A DNA stretch of 9,658 nt from Oligosphaeraceae bacterium. GTDB taxonomy: Bacteria; Verrucomicrobiota; Lentisphaeria; Oligosphaerales; Oligosphaeraceae. A program made the translations under genes and the position numbers. Positions 1 through 5,717 of this stretch are shown one piece after another. Each line of letters begins with the position of its first letter. The first letter of the stretch is position 1. The stretch is taken from positions 1 to 9,658 of the forward strand of contig JAAYYJ010000187.1 in NCBI GenBank assembly GCA_012515455.1, read 5' to 3'. A model generated the notes under the pieces. It made no database searches, was not told the origin of the DNA, and saw only the letters and a list, made by a program, of their open reading frames with translations.

Positions 1-1
1 C

Positions 2-2053
2 ACTGCCACCGGCAAGGCATTGGTCACTTCGGCCCAGTACATCCTTAATGACCTGGGCATCCAGGATAAGAGCAAGATCACTCTGGAAATTATCCGGCAA
101 TTCCAGAATGTGGTCAAATCCCGACCGCTCAATGGTGACGGAGTGTTGTCACTGAACGCGGCCACGGTCTCAAAGCTGGCGGAAATGCAGAGCTGCATCA
201 GCGATGCCACTGCCGCCACCGGCGGCACTCAAGACATCGATGGCAGCATGGGCGTGAATGACGCGCAGCTGAATGCCTTCCTGGCGGCCATTCCAGCCTA
301 CCTGGAGTGGCTGAAATTGGCCGAAATTCCACCCGGAGAGAGCGGTACTGCGATTATGCCCCTGGGGGCGGACACGCCGGCGCTGTTTGCATTGCTGCAG
401 GAGAATGCGGCCCAGGTGGAGCATTTCTTCAAACTCTGCCGGATTTTGTCGTTTGATGCCCGTCTGGCCGACAAATCCCTGAGCACCGACGGGAAGCTGG
501 GGGCTTTTGATCCGGCCAATCCGGCTGAAGTCGATGCATATATGCAATCCTTGCCCCTGGCGCAGGCCAATCCATCCGGTCTGCTGCCTCTTGACCCGGC
601 GCTGATCAACCCCGTTTATCGTGCCTGGTGGAGTAGCCTGAACAGCCGGCTTCTGAAACCTGTGCTGGGCGATGAGGATAAAGTGCTTTCCGAGTCGGAC
701 TGGATCAGGGTTAAGGCGGTCTTCGCCTCGTACCGTGATTACCTCGCCGGTAAAAAAGGCGCCATAGTCGAGAAGATTCCCTTGGAGCGCCTGCGGCTGT
801 ATCAGTCTCTGCCGGATTTGGCGGCGGAGGGGCATGATCTCTCCATTCGCGATCAGCAGGTCGCCGAGACCCTGAAGGCCGCTGCCGAAGTGGAGCGCCT
901 GCTGCTCTACCGCATGTTCTTGATTCGCTTCGTCAACAACTTCGTCAGTTTCCCGGATTTGTACAACCCGCGCCAGCGGGCGCTGTTTGAGCAGGGGGCA
1001 TTGGTGATTGACGGACGCTGGTTCAATGTCGCGTTCCCCGTGCCGGTGCTGGCCGCGCATCAAGCCGTGGCAAAACTGAGCAACCTGTTCGTGCTTTATG
1101 TCGAGGTGGAGAAAAGCCCCAGTGTCAAAAGCACGGTTGCCGTGCCGGTCACGACAGGCAGCAAGGGCAATCTCGCGGTCGGCAAACGAGGGGTGTTCTT
1201 TGATTTCAACCAAAAAGAGTACCCTGCCAAAGTCGTGCAGGTGATTGAAAATCCGGTCTGCCTGCGGGAAGCCCTGGTGGCGCCCTTCAGCAAAGCCTGG
1301 GGGATGATCGAGAAGAAAATCGAGACTTGGTCCAGCACCTCGGAAAAATCCTTCCAGGGGGCCTTCGAAAAGGCGATCACGCCTGCCGCGGTTCCGGCAA
1401 CCGCCACCGCTGCTCCTGCCGCAGCGCCTGGGTCAGGCGCCAATCCTGGTGCTTTTCTGGGCGTGACGGTTGCTTTTGCGGCTTTGGGCTCGGCTTTCGC
1501 CTTCATCTCCAAAACCGTGGCCAGCATGAGCGCGGCGGCCATCTGGATCAGCGTGGCCTGTGCTGTACTGGCCCTGATCCTGCCAATCAGCCTGCTGGCC
1601 ATCTTGAAACTGCGCCGGCAGGACCTCAGTACTCTGCTGGAAGGAAGCAACTGGGCCATCAACGCCAGAATGCGCTTGAGCAACAAGCACCGCAGATACT
1701 TCTCCCGCATCGGTATTTTTCCTGCTAATGCACTGGGGACACCGCGCAAGCATACCCTGAAAATTCTGCTCCTGCTGCTGTTGCTCCTCCTCCTCGGGTT
1801 GGGCACCTGGTTCGCATACCGGAACTGGCCCCGCCAGCAGCCTGAAAAGAATTGCCCCGAGACCCAAGTCGCACCAGAAACTAATGCCCAGGCCGCTCCG
1901 GGGGCGCCGGCTGCTCCTGCGGCTCCGGCTGCTCCTGCGGCTCCTGCGGCTCCGGCTGCTCCTGCGGCTCCGGCTGCTCCGGCTGCCCCGGCTGCCCCGG
2001 CTGCTCCCGCTGCTCCGGCGGCTCCTGCTGCTCCGGCTGCTCCGGGGGCATAA
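2..2053 (+). CDS. Large membrane protein of unknown function with Ala-Ala-Pro tail (5' truncated)
   Basis: I do not recognise this protein. The frame is open to the window edge; the first possible start inside it is a TTG at position 20 with no ribosome binding site, so the true start lies upstream. Residues here count from that TTG as 1 (677 visible). The N-terminal 180 residues contain three short DG-x-x-(G/S) segments (near 40, 74 and 157), vaguely like peptidoglycan-binding-like repeats, which is a weak resemblance. Residues 180-450 look like a soluble mixed alpha/beta region. Three hydrophobic segments follow: about 479-500, 506-530 and 580-603; the last begins with ten leucines in a row. 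The final 50 residues are a near-perfect Ala-Ala-Pro repeat. A short basic loop (RMRLSNKHRR) lies between membrane segments 2 and 3. A membrane protein with a long soluble N-terminal region and an extended, Pro-rich C-terminal tail is the safest description. It is separated from cutC by 78 bases and shows no functional link to it. Confidence 0.8.
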   Translation, partial: TATGKALVTSAQYILNDLGIQDKSKITLEIIRQFQNVVKSRPLNGDGVLSLNAATVSKLAEMQSCISDATAATGGTQDIDGSMGVNDAQLNAFLAAIPAYLEWLKLAEIPPGESGTAIMPLGADTPALFALLQENAAQVEHFFKLCRILSFDARLADKSLSTDGKLGAFDPANPAEVDAYMQSLPLAQANPSGLLPLDPALINPVYRAWWSSLNSRLLKPVLGDEDKVLSESDWIRVKAVFASYRDYLAGKKGAIVEKIPLERLRLYQSLPDLAAEGHDLSIRDQQVAETLKAAAEVERLLLYRMFLIRFVNNFVSFPDLYNPRQRALFEQGALVIDGRWFNVAFPVPVLAAHQAVAKLSNLFVLYVEVEKSPSVKSTVAVPVTTGSKGNLAVGKRGVFFDFNQKEYPAKVVQVIENPVCLREALVAPFSKAWGMIEKKIETWSSTSEKSFQGAFEKAITPAAVPATATAAPAAAPGSGANPGAFLGVTVAFAALGSAFAFISKTVASMSAAAIWISVACAVLALILPISLLAILKLRRQDLSTLLEGSNWAINARMRLSNKHRRYFSRIGIFPANALGTPRKHTLKILLLLLLLLLLGLGTWFAYRNWPRQQPEKNCPETQVAPETNAQAAPGAPAAPAAPAAPAAPAAPAAPAAPAAPAAPAAPAAPAAPAAPAAPAAPGA
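1904..2050 (+). repeat. Degenerate 9-base tandem repeat encoding (Ala-Ala-Pro)n
   Basis: From the proline codon at 1907 to that at 2042, every third codon is proline and the two between are alanine: 16 prolines, 15 complete 9-base periods, closed by Gly-Ala and the stop. Codons vary between GCT, GCG and GCC for alanine and between CCT, CCG and CCC for proline, so the protein repeat is better conserved than the DNA repeat. Gain or loss of units would keep the reading frame. Such Pro/Ala tails usually form extended, flexible linkers or wall-spanning stalks; that role is inferred here. Confidence 0.95.
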
Positions 2054-2071
2054 TGCAAGAACCGCCTTGCG

Positions 2072-2096
2072 CGGCTGTGCTGCTTTGCCGTTTTTT
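2072..2096 (+). terminator. Possible weak rho-independent terminator
   Basis: A short GC stem (CGGC at 2072-2075 with GCCG at 2087-2090, extendable by one G-T pair) is followed directly by six T residues (2091-2096), just after the stop of the Ala-Ala-Pro protein. The 11-base loop and short stem make it weak. A second small hairpin (GCAAG 2055-2059 with CTTGC 2066-2070) lies directly upstream and may add to it. If functional, it would separate the membrane protein gene from cutC. Confidence 0.3.
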
Positions 2097-2131
2097 CCCT
2101 AATCTCAATTCATACTCAAAATCAAGGCAAG

Positions 2132-2911
2132 ATGATGAAATACTCTTTGGAAGTCGGTGCCAGAACAGTGGATGACGCGGTCGCGGCCTGGCGCGGCGGT
2201 GCCCAGCGGGTGGAGCTCTATGTCAGCCCGACAGAGGGGGCGCTCACGCCGAGTTGCGGTTTTGTGCAGGAAGCTGTGGCGGCACGGTGCCGTTTGGGAA
2301 TGGACCTGGGGCTATATGCCATGTTGCGTCCACGAGCCGGGGATTTCCTCTACAACCAGTCTGAGTTCTCCATTCTGTTGCGTGACGCCGAGTTGTTGTC
2401 TGCCGCCGGTGCGGATGGCTTTATGCTGGGCATCCTGAAGGAAGACGGTGCACTGGATGTGGCCAGAATGAAAGAAGTCATCCGCCGCTGCCAGGGCAAG
2501 ACCTTCACCCTGCACCGGGCCTTTGAAGCGGTCAATGATCCGGTCCGGGTCCTGGAAGAGGCGGTCGATCTGGGCATCCGCTATGTGTTTATCGGCGGTC
2601 CCTCGCCTTACGGGCGCTGGAATGGCGAGGCCATTCCGGACCTGCTGCGCCAGGCCGCCGGGAGAATTACCCCGGTGATTGCCATCGGTCCGAGCTGCCG
2701 CAATGAGGACCTCCCCGGGCTGCTGGAAAGCACCGGCGTGACCGATTACCATATCATCAACGGCTTCCGCAAGCGTCTCTCGGAGATGAAATTCGCCTGG
2801 GGAAAAGACCCTGACGATACGGAGGGCCTGCGCCGCTCTCTGGGCAGCATCGAGTATTTGGAGGAAGCGGCGGTACGCGAAGTGCGCGAGGTCTTTGACC
2901 GCTATGAATGA
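2132..2911 (+). CDS. cutC: CutC family TIM-barrel protein
   Basis: Full-length CutC-family protein (PF03932), 259 residues against about 250 for E. coli CutC; a cytoplasmic TIM barrel linked historically to copper homeostasis, though its biochemical role is unsettled. Family blocks in order: LEVGART (6-12), AQRVELYVSPTEGALTPS (24-41), MLRPRAGDFLY (64-74), a GILKEDGALDVARM block (100-113), TLHRAFEAVNDP (126-137) and LGIRYVFIGG (147-156). In E. coli and human CutC the segment before the EGG/TPS motif reads R-I-E-L-C; here Tyr30 stands in place of that cysteine, one of two proposed Cu(I) ligands. The usual HSSA segment near the C-terminus is replaced by HIINGFRKRLSEMKF. The start may be ATG 2132 or the adjacent ATG 2135; AAGG at 2124-2127 is 4 bases from the first and 7 from the second, favouring 2135. 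The AAC(3)-fold acetyltransferase gene follows after 60 bases and could share its transcript. Confidence 0.9.
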   Translation: MMKYSLEVGARTVDDAVAAWRGGAQRVELYVSPTEGALTPSCGFVQEAVAARCRLGMDLGLYAMLRPRAGDFLYNQSEFSILLRDAELLSAAGADGFMLGILKEDGALDVARMKEVIRRCQGKTFTLHRAFEAVNDPVRVLEEAVDLGIRYVFIGGPSPYGRWNGEAIPDLLRQAAGRITPVIAIGPSCRNEDLPGLLESTGVTDYHIINGFRKRLSEMKFAWGKDPDDTEGLRRSLGSIEYLEEAAVREVREVFDRYE

Positions 2912-2971
2912 CTGCGTCCAGAGGCGCAGCGTGGAGCAGTATCCTGAATCAGTAATCTGGAGAAGAAAAAT

Positions 2972-3739
2972 ATGATTTCTAAGTCGACGTTGAGGCATCA
3001 ATTGCAGGAATTAGGTCTGCAGGCAGGAATGGACGTGCTGGTGCATTCTTCTTTGCGCCGGATAGGCAAAATTGAGGGCGGGGCTGATGCCATCATTGAC
3101 AGTCTGCTGGAAATTCTGGGTCCGCAAGGGACCCTGCTGATGTCTACAGTATCCGGTAATGTCAATCCTACCCAGCCGGTCTTCCATGTCACCCAGACCC
3201 CGGCTACGGTCGGGACGCTGCCGAACATCTTCCGCCTCCGGCCAGGAGCGGTGCGCAGTCTGCACCCGGTGCATTCGGTGGTTGCCATGGGTCCGAAAGC
3301 GGAATTCTATACCGCCGGGCACCTGCAGGCAAACACCCCCTGGTCACCCGACAGCCCTTATGGCAAACTGATGCGGCAGCACGGGCAGATACTGTTCCTG
3401 GGCACAAATTTCACCAGCAATACCTGCATCCATGCCCTGGAAATCGAAGCCCGCGTCCCGGGACTGCACACCCCCACGACCACTACTTTGCAGATCTGCG
3501 ATTATCAGGGCCAGTGGCACGCTATCGAACATCACTGGCACTCACCTAAAAAAGATTACTACGTCGATATGGAGCATATCGTCGCGGCCGCCGGCGGTTT
3601 GCGCTACGGAGTGGTCGGAACCGGTGTGTCACGGCTGACCGATGCAGCCATCCTGCGCCAAACCGTGCTGCCAATCCTGCAAAAAACGCCAGAGCTGGTG
3701 ATTCAGCGCCTCTCCGACAATACCTTCATCTGGGAATAA
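2972..3739 (+). CDS. AAC(3)-family N-acetyltransferase (YokD/FrbF-like)
   Basis: Acetyl-CoA-dependent N-acetyltransferase of the antibiotic_NAT/AAC(3) fold (PF02522), 255 residues and full length. Visible family motifs: LVHSSLRRIGKIEGG (23-37), an I-I-D-S-L-L-E-I-L-G-P-Q-G-T-L segment (41-55), RSLHPVHSVVAMGP (95-108) carrying the conserved HPxHS signature, TPWSPDSPYGKL (122-133) and LGTNFTSNTCIHALE (143-157), matching the usual LGxxxxxNTxxHxxE. The conserved His and Glu positions typical of the family are therefore present. The start is secure: GGAG at 2959-2962 lies 9 bases before the ATG. The family includes aminoglycoside 3-N-acetyltransferases but also many chromosomal members that act on other amines (YokD, BA2930, FrbF). 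Nothing here (no mobile element, integron or other resistance gene) argues for antibiotic resistance; a metabolic substrate such as an amino sugar is possible but unproven. The gene converges on the dehydrogenase gene with 26 bases between stop codons. Confidence 0.88.
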   Translation: MISKSTLRHQLQELGLQAGMDVLVHSSLRRIGKIEGGADAIIDSLLEILGPQGTLLMSTVSGNVNPTQPVFHVTQTPATVGTLPNIFRLRPGAVRSLHPVHSVVAMGPKAEFYTAGHLQANTPWSPDSPYGKLMRQHGQILFLGTNFTSNTCIHALEIEARVPGLHTPTTTTLQICDYQGQWHAIEHHWHSPKKDYYVDMEHIVAAAGGLRYGVVGTGVSRLTDAAILRQTVLPILQKTPELVIQRLSDNTFIWE

Positions 3740-3765
3740 CCGCAGGGGTGGCGCGGGGCGCAGGG

Positions 3766-4737
3766 CTACCGGCCGGAACCGCAGAGACGGTACTGCCGGA
3801 CAAAATCCCGGATGAATAAATCCAGGTAGTGGTCTGCTGCAGCCGAGAGATGGGGCAGGCGCCAGAGATTAGGACAGCTGAGCAACTCGGCATCCGTCTG
3901 GTCCAGCGGCTCCCGCGGGAACACATCCAGGAATGCTCCGGAGAGCTGCCCGCTGCGCAAGGCCTGCAACAAGGCCGGGAGCTCTATCGCATTGCCGCGC
4001 CCGAAGTTGCTGATGCTGGCATGGCGCGGCAGCAACGCCAGCCTGCGGGCATCCAGGATGTTATCCGTGTCGGCACTGCGGGGCATGGCGAGTACTATAT
4101 GCTCGAGCGTGGGCAGCACCTGGTCCAGTTCTGACGGACCAAAGCAGGCGTCTTCCCCAGGCACAAACCAGTCCGGAGCCGGAGACTGGGGATTCTTTCT
4201 GAACCCGGTGATGTGCACTCCGAAAGGCTTCAGCAAGGCACCGATGGCCTGCCCGATATGACCGAATCCCAGAATGCCGATGCGGCTGCCGCGCAACGGG
4301 CGTATTCTGGGGCTGAGCTCAGGCCTGGGCCAAGGCGCGGCGGCGTACTGACTGACGGCCGGCAGGATGCCGCGAAACATCGCCAAAATGGCACCCACGG
4401 CTGTCTCGGCTATCAATTCACCGTGGAACTGCCCGTTCAGCCTGATCACGCCAGGCGGCAGCGCGACCGTGAAGTAATCCTTCCCGGCGGCTGGTGTGGC
4501 CAGAATACGCAACTTGGCAGCCTGGTCCAGCCAGTCCTGCCGGCATTGCCAGGTGATGGCGATGCTGGCCCGGTTGAGCTGCTTGACGAAGTCCTCTTCC
4601 CGGGCACACAGCACCACCCGGTATCCCGGCATCAGCTCTTCCAGCAGCTGCCCCTGGGCAGGGGTCATTTGCCAGCAGGACACCGAATGGTGGCGCAGGA
4701 AGACTGCGATGGTTTCCAGTTCAGAGGAAGACGGCAT
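3766..4737 (-). CDS. D-isomer-specific 2-hydroxyacid dehydrogenase
   Basis: NAD(P)-dependent oxidoreductase interconverting a 2-hydroxyacid and its 2-keto acid, probably cytoplasmic. Residues are counted from an upstream TTG at 4749 (327 residues). The substrate-binding half covers about 1-115 and 290-327; LATPAAGKDYF (83-93) and IAETAVGAILAMFRG (113-127) are family blocks. The Rossmann fingerprint GILGFGHIG (158-166) starts the coenzyme domain. The catalytic triad appears intact: Arg251 in SNFGRGN, Glu280 in FPREPL and His300 in LPHLSAA. The position after the second beta strand is GFRK, with Arg/Lys where NAD-specific members usually have Asp, hinting at NADP use (inference). Two starts compete: TTG 4749, two bases after the upstream amidohydrolase stop, with almost no room for a ribosome site, and ATG 4737 (residue 5), chosen here. 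Either way, translation is likely coupled to the amidohydrolase. The substrate is unknown; sugar-derived acids or hydroxypyruvate/glyoxylate are candidates from family and context only. Confidence 0.88.
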   Translation of the reverse strand: MPSSSELETIAVFLRHHSVSCWQMTPAQGQLLEELMPGYRVVLCAREEDFVKQLNRASIAITWQCRQDWLDQAAKLRILATPAAGKDYFTVALPPGVIRLNGQFHGELIAETAVGAILAMFRGILPAVSQYAAAPWPRPELSPRIRPLRGSRIGILGFGHIGQAIGALLKPFGVHITGFRKNPQSPAPDWFVPGEDACFGPSELDQVLPTLEHIVLAMPRSADTDNILDARRLALLPRHASISNFGRGNAIELPALLQALRSGQLSGAFLDVFPREPLDQTDAELLSCPNLWRLPHLSAAADHYLDLFIRDFVRQYRLCGSGR

Positions 4738-4751
4738 TTCCAGTCTCAAAC

Positions 4752-5621
4752 CTAGGCAATGAGTTTTTCAGCATTCAGGTGGTAGATTTTTTCCAGCACG
4801 CTGTCGGGCAAGTCCAGGCTGTTCAGGAATTCCTGATGCTGGTTGTCGAAGTAATCCCGGGCGTACAGGAAGCGGTCCTGGAATTCCAGCAGGAATTCTT
4901 TTGCGAACACCGGGTCTCGCTTCAGTGCCAGGCATCCTGAGCCAGCCGACCAGTCGCAGTACAAATTGGGATACTGCCGCAGCAGTTGCGGCATCCGCCC
5001 GCCCGGCCGCACCGGCGTGGGCACCGCCGGATATTGCCGGGTGCGGTACAGGTCATCGCCGGAAATGTGAATCCAGAACCCCGGCGCGTGCCCGAGAAAA
5101 ACCGTCTCCGGGCAGAGCTGCAGGGCGCGTTCGAGTGAATCAATGGACCCGCCCCACCATTCGCTCCAGGGATTCACTTCCTGGCGCAAATCCTCCTGGA
5201 GATGGAAGGTCACCGGCATTTTTAATTTCCCGGCCTGGCGGAACAGCCAGAGCGCATCCCGGTCATCCATCATCATGCGGACCTTGAATTCACCGCAGAC
5301 CTTCGCACCGTAGATATCATGGGCGCCCTGCAGCAGCTCGCAGGCATTCGGACGGCGAGGGTCGGGGGCGTAGCCGAGGATAAAACGCTCCGGGGCGCGC
5401 TCCTTGTAGCTGATGCAGCGGCTGAAGGGGATGGGACCGGTGCTGGAACCGAGAATTTCTGCCGGGACCGCGTTGGCGTAGCCCTTGCTGTATTCATGCA
5501 GGGGGCATTCCCAGCTCAACAGCCAGGTCTGAGAAATGCCATATTGGTCCATGTTCGCCAGGTACTTCTCCAGGCTGTGGCCATGCCAGTCGGGGTGATT
5601 GTGAGCATCGATGATTTTCAT
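4752..5621 (-). CDS. Amidohydrolase family protein (Amidohydro_2-like TIM-barrel hydrolase)
   Basis: Putative metal-dependent hydrolase or decarboxylase of the amidohydrolase superfamily (closest in style to Amidohydro_2, PF04909), 289 residues, cytoplasmic with no signal peptide. The N-terminus carries the metal-binding HxH motif in IDAHNHPDWHGH (4-15: His7, His9). Further expected ligands are His140 in VTFHLQED, His178 in FLGHAPGFW and Asp256 in LYARDYFDN, the position usually seen as G-S-D. Thus the four His/Asp positions of the superfamily are all visible. The ATG at 5621 has AGGA five bases upstream, a good ribosome site. The gene lies 96 bases after the secreted hydrolase gene and its stop is 2 to 14 bases from the dehydrogenase start, so the three look like one operon. 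Relatives in this family act as lactonases on sugar lactones or as decarboxylases; a lactonase-plus-dehydrogenase pair would fit sugar oxidation, but the substrate is not readable. Confidence 0.82.
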   Translation of the reverse strand: MKIIDAHNHPDWHGHSLEKYLANMDQYGISQTWLLSWECPLHEYSKGYANAVPAEILGSSTGPIPFSRCISYKERAPERFILGYAPDPRRPNACELLQGAHDIYGAKVCGEFKVRMMMDDRDALWLFRQAGKLKMPVTFHLQEDLRQEVNPWSEWWGGSIDSLERALQLCPETVFLGHAPGFWIHISGDDLYRTRQYPAVPTPVRPGGRMPQLLRQYPNLYCDWSAGSGCLALKRDPVFAKEFLLEFQDRFLYARDYFDNQHQEFLNSLDLPDSVLEKIYHLNAEKLIA

Positions 5622-5717
5622 GTCGTTCCTGTTGCAGTTTTGGAAAATTATCTTGAGTAGTAATGCCGTTGCTGAAATGTTAAGGGAAGTAGTTTGCCGC
5701 GCCGGGTTGGCGTGCGG

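Noticed and set aside
170..1213. Long minus-strand open frame opposite the membrane protein
   Set aside because: It has no family motif and is explained by GC-rich codon bias of the plus-strand gene, whose frame continues cleanly past it.
1096..2058. Minus-strand frame rich in Gly-Ala-Ala
   Set aside because: It is the reverse complement of the Ala-Ala-Pro repeat; the 9-base period keeps several frames open without meaning.
2312..3001. Minus-strand frame opposite cutC
   Set aside because: No recognisable motif; it overlaps the start of the acetyltransferase and the whole conserved core of CutC.
2972..3739. Acquired aminoglycoside resistance gene
   Set aside because: The fold matches, but no mobile element, integron or other resistance gene is near, and the family has many chromosomal members with other substrates.
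3740..3765. Bidirectional terminator between the convergent genes
   Set aside because: The 26 bases and flanks are GC-rich but show no convincing hairpin followed by a T-run on either strand.
5622..5717. Separate promoter or terminator between the hydrolase and amidohydrolase genes
   Set aside because: A bulged GC stem near 5697-5715 lacks a T-run, and the best -35/-10 match (near 5683 and 5659) is too poor to call.
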